A stretch of 64,000 nucleotides of DNA from Hyphomicrobiales bacterium (GTDB lineage: Bacteria; Pseudomonadota; Alphaproteobacteria; Rhizobiales; Beijerinckiaceae): contig JAGXAN010000005.1 in the NCBI GenBank assembly GCA_019075865.1, positions 124,001-188,000 on the forward strand. The letters are read 5' to 3'. The notes under the pieces were generated by a model, which was given only the letters and a program-made list of their open reading frames with translations, was not told where the DNA came from and ran no database searches. Below, piece after piece: positions 17,373 through 27,375 of this stretch (positions are counted from its first letter, which is position 1; each line of letters begins with the position of its first letter). The translations under genes were made by a program, and so were the position numbers.

Positions 17373-18407
17373 CTACGCACGCTTGGTCGCGTTCGTAAAG
17401 CGTTGCAAACGCGCCGCCATCGCAGTGACAGCGCCGGCAATGCCACGGGGCATCACAAACATCAGCGCGATCAAAAGCACGCCATAAACCGCCCATGGCA
17501 GCGCCTTGGCATTTTCGCCCAGACTGCTGGTCAACTGATCCGCATAATTGGGCACAAATTCGATGAACCATGCCCCAAACAGCATGCCCGGAATGGACGT
17601 CAACCCGCCAACCACAATGCCCACCAGAAACGACAGCGACAGGAACAGGCCGAAACTGTCGGGCGATACATAGCCGACAATGGTCACGCTCAGCGCCCCG
17701 CCCACACCCGCATAAAGCGCGCTGATGCCAAAGCACATCGCCTTCACATAGGAGATCGGAACGCCCATGGTCTCGGCCGCCACCGGTTGATCACGGATGG
17801 CGACCATTGCCCGCCCGATCCGCCCGCGCACCAGATTGCGCGCTGCCAGAAACAGGAGCGCCGCAAATCCGAGGCAATAGAAATACAGCCATTGATCAGA
17901 GGTGATCGGCAGGCCGAAGGGCGCGCCGGGCTTGGCAAGCTGCAAGCCGCCTGATCCACCGGTAAGGGCATCAAAATGCTTGTAATTCAGCAATTGCGGC
18001 ATGGCGACAGCCAGAGCAAAGGTGGCGAGCGCTAGATACAGCCCCTCCAATCGCAGCGCTGGCAGTCCAAACAGGAATCCTGCCACAAGGCACACCATTC
18101 CGGCAATGGGCGGCGTAACCCAGTAGGGCATCCCAAATTTGGCCACCAGAATCGCGCTGGCATAACCGCCAATGGCAAAAAAAGCGCCGTGCCCAAGCGA
18201 AATCTGGCCATTATAGCCGGTCAGCAAGTTCAACCCCACCAGCGCGATCGCATAATTGAGCACCTGCGCATATTGAAACAGATGATAACCGCTGCTCATA
18301 AACGGCAGCACCAGCGCAAAAACCACGACACATGCCAACCCGACACGGCCCCAGCCGATAAACCCTGAACGCTCCGGTTCCGCCTTGGCTGTTGGCAGCG
18401 TGCTCAT
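17373..18407 (-). CDS. livM: Branched-chain amino acid type ABC permease LivM
   Basis: This inner-membrane subunit of 344 aa has about ten hydrophobic segments. The family signature LNLLTGYNGQISLGHGAFFAIGG is seen in part as GYNGQISLGHGAFFAIGGY, and the cytoplasmic coupling loop is AIRDQPVAAETMGVP. Its ATG lies directly beyond the livH stop codon, indicating translational coupling. It pairs with LivH to form the membrane channel. Confidence 0.93.
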   Translation of the reverse strand: MSTLPTAKAEPERSGFIGWGRVGLACVVVFALVLPFMSSGYHLFQYAQVLNYAIALVGLNLLTGYNGQISLGHGAFFAIGGYASAILVAKFGMPYWVTPPIAGMVCLVAGFLFGLPALRLEGLYLALATFALAVAMPQLLNYKHFDALTGGSGGLQLAKPGAPFGLPITSDQWLYFYCLGFAALLFLAARNLVRGRIGRAMVAIRDQPVAAETMGVPISYVKAMCFGISALYAGVGGALSVTIVGYVSPDSFGLFLSLSFLVGIVVGGLTSIPGMLFGAWFIEFVPNYADQLTSSLGENAKALPWAVYGVLLIALMFVMPRGIAGAVTAMAARLQRFTNATKRA

Positions 18408-18408
18408 C

Positions 18409-19281
18409 CTAAACCCTCGTCACAATGACCCGGCCAAACAGGCCGGACGGTTTCATCACCAGAACGCCAATTATAATGACCAGCGCCACGGACAACTGGA
18501 TTTGCGTGCCCACCAGATAGGCACCCACCAGGTTCTGCATTACCCCCACAATGAACCCGCCGGCGACTGCCCCCCACGGATTGTCGATGCCGCCAAGCAC
18601 AGCCGCAGCAAAGCCGTAAAGCAGCAGCGAACTCATCATGTTGGGATCAAGATAGACGACAGGTGCCGCCATCATCCCGGCGATCGAGCCAATCGCGGCG
18701 GCAAGACCCCAGCCCAGCGCCAGCATCCAGCCGACCTTGATGCCAACCAACCGGCTTGAAGCTGGATTTTGCGCCGCCGCCCGCATGGCGAGGCCCAGCG
18801 GCGTGAACCGGAAAAACCCGTACACCAGCGCCAGAACCAGAAAGGTGACAACGATGACCCCCGATTCATGCGAGGACATCAACGTATTGCCAAACCACGC
18901 CTTTTCCGGAAACGGACTGCGAAAGTCCTTGATCTCATACCCATATATCCACCCCACCACCGAGTTGAATATAAACACCATGCCAATAAACACGATCACC
19001 ATGCTCAAAACCGGCGCTTTGGCGAACGGACGCACGATAACGCGCTCGATAATCACACCCGCGGCGAAAGACAAAACGACCGTCAGGCCAAAAGCCGCCC
19101 AATAGGGCAAGCCAGAATCCATCATGTTCCACGCCATATAGGTCGCAAACATCGCCATTTCGCCCTGCGCAAAATTCACCAGATGCGTTGCCTGGTAAAT
19201 CATCACCAGCGCCAGTGCCAGAATGGCATAGACCCCGCCCATCGCCAGACCTGAGAAAAATTGATGCGCGAATGTGCTCAT
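18409..19281 (-). CDS. livH: Branched-chain amino acid type ABC permease LivH
   Basis: This inner-membrane subunit of 290 aa has eight or so hydrophobic segments. LivH hallmarks are the N-terminal QFFSGLAMGGVYAILALAL, VNFAQGEMAMFATY, the coupling loop AMRAAAQNPASSRLVGI and VLGGIDNPWGAVAGG. It is separated from livF by only 9 bases and is followed at once by livM. Confidence 0.93.
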   Translation of the reverse strand: MSTFAHQFFSGLAMGGVYAILALALVMIYQATHLVNFAQGEMAMFATYMAWNMMDSGLPYWAAFGLTVVLSFAAGVIIERVIVRPFAKAPVLSMVIVFIGMVFIFNSVVGWIYGYEIKDFRSPFPEKAWFGNTLMSSHESGVIVVTFLVLALVYGFFRFTPLGLAMRAAAQNPASSRLVGIKVGWMLALGWGLAAAIGSIAGMMAAPVVYLDPNMMSSLLLYGFAAAVLGGIDNPWGAVAGGFIVGVMQNLVGAYLVGTQIQLSVALVIIIGVLVMKPSGLFGRVIVTRV

Positions 19282-19290
19282 GTCATTGCC

Positions 19291-20019
19291 TCAATAGCCA
19301 AGATAGGCGCGGCGCACCGCGTCATCGGCGCGAATTTGTTGCGCCGAACCGCCAAGCACCACCCGGCCGGTTTCAACGAGATAAGCGTGATCTGCCAGAT
19401 CCAGCGCCAGATTGGCATTCTGCTCCACCAGCAGCATCGCCACCCCCTGCTCGCGGTTGATCGCCCGCAGGATCCTGAAAATATCTTTGACAATGATCGG
19501 TGCCAGACCGAACGAGGGTTCATCCAGCAGCAGCAGTTTGGGGCGCAGCATCAGCGCCCGCGAGATTGCCAGCATTTGCTGCTCGCCGCCCGAAAGCGTG
19601 CCGGCCTGTTGCTGATAACGCTCGCGCAGGCGTGGAAAATACGAAAAGATGATCTCCAGATCAGCCGCCACCTTGGCGCGATCGCGCCGCGTATAGGCAC
19701 CCAGGCGCAGATTTTCCGCAACCGTCAGCGCGCCAAACGTGCCCCGGCCATCGGGCACATGCGCAATGCCCAGACGGGCGACATCCTCCGTCGCCTGGCC
19801 CTTCAGGTTTTGACCGGCAAAGATCACGTCGCCCTCGCGCCGCACCATTGCACTCAACGCCCGCAATATCGTCGTTTTGCCGGCACCATTGGCACCCAGC
19901 AGCGCCGTGATCCCGCCAGCTGCCACATCCATATCCACGCCATGCACCACTTGCAGCGGCCCATAAAACGCTTTTAGCGCACGCACCTGCATCAATGGTG
20001 TGGCCACCGGCTCGTTCAT
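19291..20019 (-). CDS. livF: Branched-chain amino acid type ABC ATPase LivF
   Basis: This cytoplasmic ATPase subunit (242 aa) has Walker A GANGAGKTT, signature LSGGEQQML, Walker B LLLLDEPSFGL and a final VLLGGSAQQI-like region typical of LivF. Its ATG overlaps the livG stop codon (ATGA). It forms a heterodimer with LivG to power the LivHM channel. Confidence 0.94.
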   Translation of the reverse strand: MNEPVATPLMQVRALKAFYGPLQVVHGVDMDVAAGGITALLGANGAGKTTILRALSAMVRREGDVIFAGQNLKGQATEDVARLGIAHVPDGRGTFGALTVAENLRLGAYTRRDRAKVAADLEIIFSYFPRLRERYQQQAGTLSGGEQQMLAISRALMLRPKLLLLDEPSFGLAPIIVKDIFRILRAINREQGVAMLLVEQNANLALDLADHAYLVETGRVVLGGSAQQIRADDAVRRAYLGY

Positions 20020-20807
20020 GCCGCATCTCCAAGATAGGCGCGGATGACCTCCGGGTGGCTTTGCACCTGCTGAGGCGGGCCATCGGCGATCTTGGCACCG
20101 AAATTGAGGGCCACCACCTGGTCGGAAACCCGCATCACCAGATTCATGTGATGCTCCACCAGCAGGATGGTCATGCCATGCCGGTCTCGCAGCCCCAGAA
20201 TCTCGCCGCGCAAATGCTCGACTTCCTCATGGTTGAGACCGGCGGCAGGTTCGTCCAGCAGCAGGAGTTTGGGCTCGCTGGCCAGCGCCCGCGCCAGCTC
20301 CACCCGCTTTTGCGTGCCAAACGGCAATTGCCCAGCCGCAATGTTTGCGCAGTCCCCAAGACCAAATTCAGCCACCAGTTGCAGCGCGCGCTCGCGCAAT
20401 TGGGCTTCCTCGCGCCGCGTCGCTGGCAGGCGCAGCGCCGCAGCACCAAAGCCCTGACGCCCGCGTGAATGGGCACCCACCAACACATTGTCGAGCACGC
20501 TCATCGCCCCAAACAGCGCGACATTCTGAAAGGTGCGCGCTATGCCAATCCTGGCGATCTCGTGGCGCGCCAATTTCAGAATGGGGCGTCCTTCAAACTG
20601 GATCTGCCCGGAATGGGGCGTGTAAAGGCGCGAAAGGCAATTAAACAGCGTTGTCTTGCCGGCGCCATTAGGGCCAATCAGCCCGCAAATTTGGCCGCGC
20701 CCGACATCAAACGAAATTTCATTGAGGGCAATGATGCCGCCAAACCGGACACTGACTTTTTCGACACGAAGCAAAGCCGACGGGCTCACGGTCGCCTCAC
20801 CTGCCAT
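20016..20807 (-). CDS. livG: Branched-chain amino acid type ABC ATPase LivG
   Basis: This first gene of the transport operon proper is a 263-residue ATPase with Walker A GPNGAGKTTLFN, a family-typical variant signature (LPFGTQKRVELARAL) and Walker B LLLLDEPAAGLNHEE. ATG 20807 is listed, but GTG at 20789 has a better ribosome site (GGTGAGG) and would still keep the whole domain. The FAD oxidoreductase gene lies 199 bases upstream on the same strand and may be part of the same transcript. Confidence 0.92.
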   Translation of the reverse strand: MAGEATVSPSALLRVEKVSVRFGGIIALNEISFDVGRGQICGLIGPNGAGKTTLFNCLSRLYTPHSGQIQFEGRPILKLARHEIARIGIARTFQNVALFGAMSVLDNVLVGAHSRGRQGFGAAALRLPATRREEAQLRERALQLVAEFGLGDCANIAAGQLPFGTQKRVELARALASEPKLLLLDEPAAGLNHEEVEHLRGEILGLRDRHGMTILLVEHHMNLVMRVSDQVVALNFGAKIADGPPQQVQSHPEVIRAYLGDAA

Positions 20808-21006
20808 GGGGCCGCACCATTTCGAAACGCGCGCGTCGGCCCCTGCCCAGCAGACTATGGCTCCTCATGCACCGCTCCCACCCTTTATAATTCAATCCGC
20901 GTCTCCGGCGGCTGGTCGCATCATGCGTGCTGCAATGGATGGTGGCAAGTGCGCAGTTTTGATTTTTACCAATCCTTTCGCCTAAGCCTAGCCGGATCAA
21001 CCAGCC

Positions 21007-22230
21007 TTAGATAATCGCCTTTTCAATAAAGCGCTGCCCTTTGGCAATGCGATCAAAATGGAAGGGGCGCATATCGAGCGTGCGATATGCGCCATAGGTC
21101 AGCCATTCGGCTGTGCCACGCCCCATTGCGGGTGCCTGTTGCAGGCCATGACCGGAAAATCCGTTGAGGAAGATGAAATTCTTCACCTGCGCATCCGGCC
21201 CCATGATCGCATTCTGGTCAAAAACATTATAGGCGTAATGACCCGCCCATTCGCGCATGACCTTGATCGCCTCAAACTGCGGCACCCGATGCGCGATATG
21301 CGGCCAGATATGATCCTGCCATAAAGCATGATCCATCTCGAAATCATCATAGGCGACCGCGCGATCGTCGGCACAATGCCCGCCCGCCATATAAGTCGTC
21401 TTGCCATCCTGACGAAAATGAATGCCAGACGGGTCCACCGTCAGCGGCAATTCGCGGTCGAGCGGCTTTTCGGCGGAAAACACATAAGTGAAACGCTTGC
21501 GCGGCTCGACCGGGATCTCAATGCCAGCCATGCGCGAGGTCAGGACAGCGCGCGGCCCCGAGGCATTGACCACCTGCCCGCAAAAAATCGTCTCACCGCT
21601 CGCAAGCGTCACGCTTTCCACACGGTCGCCCGCGGCGTTTCGCGTCATGCCGACCACCGCATTGGCTATATATTCAACCCCGCGCTCGCGCGCCGATTTG
21701 CGCAGCCAGTCAAATACCGTGATGCCGTCCCAATAGCCTTCATCCACCAGATTGATGCTGCCCGCGACAATATCCTCGACATTATAGAACGGATATTCGC
21801 GCTGGATTTCCGCCGCGCTCAGGATTCGCGTCCCCGCCCCCGCCCCCGCCTGCACCTGCACCTGCTGGTTGGCACGCAGCACCCCGGCAAAATCGTCATT
21901 GTCCGCCAGATACATGTAACCATAGTTCTGGATGCGCAATTGCGGCACGCGTGGATCATTGCCCATATACTGGCGAAGATTTTTGATGAAATCGGCCGCA
22001 AATTGCGAAATCCGGACATTGAGCTCGGCCGAAAACTGCAACCTTATGCAGGAATTGGTATGGCTGGTCGAGCAATTGGCATAATCGGGCTCGCGCTCCA
22101 CCACCAGCACACGGCCATTGAAATCGGGATTGTCGGTCAAGAACCAGGCGACGGCGGAGCCCATCATCGCCCCGCCCACGATCACCACATCATAAGCCCG
22201 GTGCGCCGGTGCCACATAGGCAGGTATCAT
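21007..22230 (-). CDS. FAD-dependent oxidoreductase, DAO (glycine/D-amino acid/sarcosine oxidase) family
   Basis: This is a flavoprotein of about 407 aa. The N-terminal Rossmann motif is VIVGGAMMGSAVAWFL, the FAD ribose acid is in VLVVEREPDY, and the C-terminal family motif is LNGFSGHGLQQAPAMGRG. It probably oxidises an N-substituted or D-amino acid. Placement directly before livGFHM suggests that the transporter brings in its substrate. ATG 22230 follows GGGGAG at ten bases, while an upstream start would add 30 residues of no family character. No signal peptide is present, so it is cytoplasmic. Confidence 0.85.
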   Translation of the reverse strand: MIPAYVAPAHRAYDVVIVGGAMMGSAVAWFLTDNPDFNGRVLVVEREPDYANCSTSHTNSCIRLQFSAELNVRISQFAADFIKNLRQYMGNDPRVPQLRIQNYGYMYLADNDDFAGVLRANQQVQVQAGAGAGTRILSAAEIQREYPFYNVEDIVAGSINLVDEGYWDGITVFDWLRKSARERGVEYIANAVVGMTRNAAGDRVESVTLASGETIFCGQVVNASGPRAVLTSRMAGIEIPVEPRKRFTYVFSAEKPLDRELPLTVDPSGIHFRQDGKTTYMAGGHCADDRAVAYDDFEMDHALWQDHIWPHIAHRVPQFEAIKVMREWAGHYAYNVFDQNAIMGPDAQVKNFIFLNGFSGHGLQQAPAMGRGTAEWLTYGAYRTLDMRPFHFDRIAKGQRFIEKAII

Positions 22231-22501
22231 TGCTGTTATTCTCCCCGTTTCAAAGCCGACGTGATGCGCGCGGCGCTCAAAGATCGCATGTTCACAAACC
22301 AAACAGGGCGCGCGAACCATGGCCCCAATCTGTCCACCGGCACCCTGCCAACCACACCTTCAAACTGCCACAAATATAACGCCCAAACGCGCCATAAAGG
22401 GGCGCAAGTTACGGCACCCGTCCCCCTATGGTTAGCAGCCCACGCCGCCAGTGAAAACGGTTTTATCCTGACCATAGGCCGGTGTAGCCTTATCGGGCAT
22501 C

Positions 22502-22513
22502 CTTGCGCGCAAG
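22502..22513. promoter_or_regulatory. Perfect 12-base palindrome, possible operator
   Basis: CTTGCGCGCAAG lies in the gap between two divergent transport-linked operons. A related CAAG/CTTG half recurs several times in the next 30 bases. Confidence 0.3.
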
Positions 22514-22543
22514 CTTCAAGACGCAAGCCTCAAGATGCTCGGT

Positions 22544-22557
22544 TGAAGAATTCTTCA
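22544..22557. promoter_or_regulatory. Perfect 14-base palindrome, possible operator
   Basis: TGAAGAATTCTTCA is centred about 30 bases from the CTTGCGCGCAAG palindrome in the same divergent gap. No regulator gene is adjacent. Confidence 0.35.
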
Positions 22558-22837
22558 CTTTGCAACATGAATTATTTTCATCTTACGTGGCGTTTTTAAC
22601 ATTTGATTCTTTGAAACTTCAATCAGATAGTGGTCGCACTGAGACTTTTATCGAGGTCAATGGCGGGAGGCTCATTCATAGAACTGGTCATCTCTTTACT
22701 TCAAAAACCAGGGGATCACCGGGACAGGAAAGCCCCCGATTTTCAAAAAAGCAGAAACCGCCAAGGCACCGGCGAGCGATTGTAAATGCGGGTTGAGCGG
22801 GCACAAACCACTGGTTTCAGGTCAAATCTAGCTTGGT

Positions 22838-22866
22838 TTGACAATTATTCTGGAGCTGACTACCGT
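22838..22866 (+). promoter_or_regulatory. Candidate promoter of the sugar-type ABC operon
   Basis: TTGACA is followed after 17 bases by TACCGT, a weak -10, about 70 bases before the ATPase start codon. Confidence 0.3.
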
Positions 22867-22935
22867 GAAGTTTCCTTACGATTGGCTGATCGCAAGGCAA
22901 TATAAAAATAAACAAAAACGGATGGGAGAATCAAT

Positions 22936-24009
<1,074 letters not shown>

Positions 24010-24091
24010 ATCTTCGGCCAACCGACCAAACCGCACGGGTAATTCAAAAATGCCGGAATAATTCGGCACTAAAACAGGGGAGAGAAGCACA

Positions 24092-25417
24092 ATGTTCAAT
24101 CTATCACGCAGATCACTGATCAAGGGCGCTGGCGTCGCCGGATTGGCCGGCACCATGAGCCTCGACGGTTTCGCAACCGCATGGGCGCAGAACGCAAGCT
24201 GGAAGCCCGAAGCCGGTGCCAGCCTGAAACTGATGCGCTGGAAAGAATTCATCCCATCCGAAGGCAAATCTTTCGATGAAATCGTTGCCGCCTTCACCAA
24301 GGCAACCGGCGTCGCCGTGCAGGTGACGCGCGAAGGTCTCGACGATGTGCAGCCGAAAGCCTCGGTCGCCGCCGCCACTGGCCAGGGTCCCGACATTGTC
24401 TGGGGTTCGTTCTCGCTGCCGCAATTATTCCCCAGCAAATGCGTGCCGATGGATGATCTGGCCGATTACCTCGGCAAGAAATATGGCGGCTGGACCGAGG
24501 GTCCCGAAGCCTATGTGCGCAACAAGGACCATTGGCTTGGCCTGCCGATTGCCACCAACGGCAATTACATCAATTATCGCACATCGGCCATCAACAAGGC
24601 CGGCTTCAAGGAAATTCCAGCCGATTTCGACGGCTTCCTGTCGCTTTGCGAAGCGATGAAGAAGAACAACACGCCTCCCGGCTTCGCCCTTGGCCATGCC
24701 ACCGGCGACGGAAACAGCTTCGTTTACTGGATGCTGTGGGGCTTTGGCGCACATGTTGTCGACGAAAAGGGCAAAGTGACGATCAATTCGCCCGAAACCG
24801 CCAAGGCGCTCGAATATGGCAAAAAGCTCTATGCCACCTTCATTCCCGGCACGCCGTCCTGGAATGATGGCTCCAACAACAAGGCATTTCTCGCCGGCGA
24901 ACTCTATCTCACCGCAAACGGCATTTCGATCTATGTTGCCGCCAAGACCGCCGGTGAAAAAGGCGACGCCAAGATGAAAGCCTTGGCCGAAGACATCAAC
25001 CACGCCTATTGGCCGGTTGGGCCCGTCGGCAAAATTGGCGAATTGCAAAGCGTCTATCCGATGATGGCTTTCAATTACACCAAATATCCCAATGCCTGCA
25101 AAGCCTTCATGGCCTTCATGCTGGAGGCGGCCCAATACAATAAATGGCTGGTGGATTCGCAGGCCTACCTGACGGAGACCCTGAAAGCCTATGACAGCAA
25201 TCCGGTCTGGACAGCCGACCCCAAAGCCAAAGTGTTCAAGGACGCATCCAACCGCTGCTCCGTGCTGGATGGCATGAGCGCCAACCCGCAAAAGGCGGCG
25301 GAGTCTCTGGCTGACTTTATCGTCATCGACATGTTCGCCCGCTACGTCACAGGCCAGAGCGACCTGAAGAGCACGCTGGCCAATGCGGAACGCCAGACCA
25401 AGCGGCTGTTTGGTTGA
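24092..25417 (+). CDS. ABC transporter extracellular solute-binding protein, family 1
   Basis: This periplasmic receptor of 441 aa has a twin-arginine-like leader (NLSRRSLIKGAGVAGLAG) cleaved near FATAWA-QNA. The body is a family-1 (MalE/UgpB-like) binding protein (GPDIVWGSFSLPQLF, LPIATNGNYINYRT, AFLAGELYLTANGIS). It sits between the ATPase and permease genes. The adjacent purine genes make a purine-derived ligand conceivable, but nothing in the sequence proves it, and family 1 most often binds sugars. Confidence 0.9.
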   Translation: MFNLSRRSLIKGAGVAGLAGTMSLDGFATAWAQNASWKPEAGASLKLMRWKEFIPSEGKSFDEIVAAFTKATGVAVQVTREGLDDVQPKASVAAATGQGPDIVWGSFSLPQLFPSKCVPMDDLADYLGKKYGGWTEGPEAYVRNKDHWLGLPIATNGNYINYRTSAINKAGFKEIPADFDGFLSLCEAMKKNNTPPGFALGHATGDGNSFVYWMLWGFGAHVVDEKGKVTINSPETAKALEYGKKLYATFIPGTPSWNDGSNNKAFLAGELYLTANGISIYVAAKTAGEKGDAKMKALAEDINHAYWPVGPVGKIGELQSVYPMMAFNYTKYPNACKAFMAFMLEAAQYNKWLVDSQAYLTETLKAYDSNPVWTADPKAKVFKDASNRCSVLDGMSANPQKAAESLADFIVIDMFARYVTGQSDLKSTLANAERQTKRLFG

Positions 25418-25534
25418 TACAAGGCCGACTGGCATCCTGAAATACCGGCAAACGCGCCGCCCCCAAGGGTGGTGCGTTTACCCTGCACAAAGCAAGGCTG
25501 CACAATGGCAGCGTGAACCCCGAGGACCAAAGAC

Positions 25535-26491
25535 TTGACCAGCCTCGCAGACAACAAACTTCCCCAAGGCGCCCGCATAGCCGCGCCCTCGGCACTGTCC
25601 CGTCTGATGGTCAACCGCGAGTGGCTGGGCTTCTGGTTCATGCTGCCGGCAGCGGCGATTTTAACTTTGCTGCTGGTTTATCCGCTTGGCCTTGGCATCT
25701 GGCTTTCCTTCACCGATGCCACCATCGGCAGCGTCGGCAAATTCGTCGGCCTCGACAATTATTCGTGGATTCTGGGCGATGATTCATTCATCAACGCCAC
25801 CGTTTTCACGATTATGTACACACTTGTCGCCTCGACCATCAAATTCGCGGTGGGTCTCTATCTGGCCTTGCTGCTGAACAAGCGCCTGCCGCTCAAGGCC
25901 CTGCTTCGCTCGATCGTGCTGATCCCGTTTGTTGTACCCACGGTCCTGTCCGCCATGGCGTTCTGGTGGATATTCGACGCACAATTTTCCATCATTTCCT
26001 GGTCGCTGACCAAAATGGGGCTCATCAACCACAATATTGATTTCCTCGGCGACCCGACGCTGGCGCGGATCTGCGTGATATTCGCAAATATCTGGCGCGG
26101 CGTGCCTTTTGTCGCGATTACACTGCTGGCCGGCCTGCAAACCGTTTCGCCCTCGCTTTATGAAGCGGCGACCATTGACGGCGCTACCCCGTGGCAAAAT
26201 TTCCGCTTCATCACCTACCCGCTGCTGACCCCGATCATCGCCGTGGTTATGACATTCTCGGTGCTGTTCACCTTCACCGATTTTCAGTTGATCTGGGTAA
26301 TGACGCGCGGCGGGCCGATCAATTCCACGCATTTGATGGCCACGCTCTCCTATCAGCGCGCCATTATCGGCGGCAGCCTAGGTGAAGGTGCGGCCATTTC
26401 CACCGCCATGGTGCCGTTCCTGCTGGCCGCCATCATGTTCTCGTGGTTTGGACTGCAAAAGCGCAAATGGCAGCAAGGGAGCGACGCATGA
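25535..26491 (+). CDS. Sugar-type ABC permease (MalF/UgpA family)
   Basis: This inner-membrane permease of about 318 aa has six or more hydrophobic segments and the EAA coupling loop (LYEAATIDGATPWQNFRFIT). The listed start is TTG at 25535 with GAGGACC upstream. The next in-frame ATG (25610) would still leave all membrane helices, so the exact start is open. It is the partner of the downstream MalG-type permease. Confidence 0.88.
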   Translation: MTSLADNKLPQGARIAAPSALSRLMVNREWLGFWFMLPAAAILTLLLVYPLGLGIWLSFTDATIGSVGKFVGLDNYSWILGDDSFINATVFTIMYTLVASTIKFAVGLYLALLLNKRLPLKALLRSIVLIPFVVPTVLSAMAFWWIFDAQFSIISWSLTKMGLINHNIDFLGDPTLARICVIFANIWRGVPFVAITLLAGLQTVSPSLYEAATIDGATPWQNFRFITYPLLTPIIAVVMTFSVLFTFTDFQLIWVMTRGGPINSTHLMATLSYQRAIIGGSLGEGAAISTAMVPFLLAAIMFSWFGLQKRKWQQGSDA

Positions 26492-27375
26492 CCGTGGACA
26501 CCGCCATCAAGGGCGACACCAACGAGGGCATGAGCTATCTCGACACGCTGCCGCGCCGCGCCGTCACCGTGTTTTTGCCGCTCGCCATCATCATGGTCGT
26601 ACTGCTGTTTCCATTTTACTGGATGGTGCTGACCGCCATCAAGCCTGACAATCAATTGCTGGACATGAACACCTACAACCCGTTCTTCGTGTTCGGCCCG
26701 ACCATGGCGCACATCAATCAATTGCTGTTTCACAGCATGTATCCGCAATGGCTCTGGAACACTTTCTATGTCGCATTCGCCGCGACCACATTGTCGATGA
26801 TCGCCAGCATTTTCGCCGCCTATGCGATTGTCCGGCTGCGTTTTCGGGGTGCCAACTGGGTCGGCGGCGCGATATTCCTTGCCTATCTGGTGCCACCCTC
26901 CATCCTGTTTATCCCGCTGGCCTCGATCGTGGTGCGCTTTGGCCTGTTCAACTCGCCGCTGGCCCTGATCCTGACCTACCCGACATTCCTCATTCCATTC
27001 TCAACCTGGCTTTTGATGGGTTATTTCAAAACAATTCCCTTCGAACTGGAAGAATGCGCGCTGATGGATGGTGCTTCGCGCTGGCAGATATTGACCCGCG
27101 TGATCCTGCCGCTCGCCGTGCCCGGATTGATTTCAGCCGGCATTTTTTCCTTCACCCTGTGCTGGAACGAATTCATCTATGCGCTTACCTTCATTTCGTC
27201 CGAGAGCCGCAAAACCGCGCCGGTGGCGCTGGTCAACGCTTTTGTTGACGGCGACGTTTATCATTGGGGCACTTTGATGGCCGGCGCGCTTTGCGGCTCG
27301 CTGCCTCTGGTGGTGCTCTATTCCTTCTTTGTGGAATATTACGTCTCGGCCATGACCGGCGCGGTCAAGGAATAG
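26488..27375 (+). CDS. Sugar-type ABC permease (MalG/UgpE family)
   Basis: This inner-membrane permease has about 295 aa and six hydrophobic segments, with EAA loop FELEECALMDGASRWQILTR and a C-terminal end typical of MalG partners. ATG 26488 overlaps the upstream stop (ATGA) and has GGGAGCG before it. An earlier ATG (26443) would only duplicate the tail of the upstream frame. Its last 11 bases overlap the end of the convergent guanine deaminase gene. Confidence 0.9.
   Translation: MTVDTAIKGDTNEGMSYLDTLPRRAVTVFLPLAIIMVVLLFPFYWMVLTAIKPDNQLLDMNTYNPFFVFGPTMAHINQLLFHSMYPQWLWNTFYVAFAATTLSMIASIFAAYAIVRLRFRGANWVGGAIFLAYLVPPSILFIPLASIVVRFGLFNSPLALILTYPTFLIPFSTWLLMGYFKTIPFELEECALMDGASRWQILTRVILPLAVPGLISAGIFSFTLCWNEFIYALTFISSESRKTAPVALVNAFVDGDVYHWGTLMAGALCGSLPLVVLYSFFVEYYVSAMTGAVKE

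Larger units (their letters stand above)
22231..22935. other. Intergenic region of about 700 bases between divergent FAD oxidoreductase and sugar ABC operons
   Basis: I see no convincing gene here. A frame at 22503-22796 is open but has no family features or good ribosome site. The region has two perfect palindromes and a candidate promoter, listed separately, and appears more AT-rich than its flanks from about 22540 on. Confidence 0.6.

Noticed and set aside
15602-17398. Plus-strand open frame of about 598 codons opposite the two binding-protein genes
   Set aside because: It spans two convincing minus-strand genes and their gap, and its internal repeat merely mirrors the duplicated binding proteins.
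21328-22599. Plus-strand open frame of about 423 codons opposite the FAD oxidoreductase and running into the gap
   Set aside because: It overlaps an intact flavoprotein gene and lacks any family motif.
22503-22796. Possible small gene of about 97 codons in the 22.2-22.9 kb gap
   Set aside because: It has no ribosome site, no signal or domain, and the composition of untranslated sequence.
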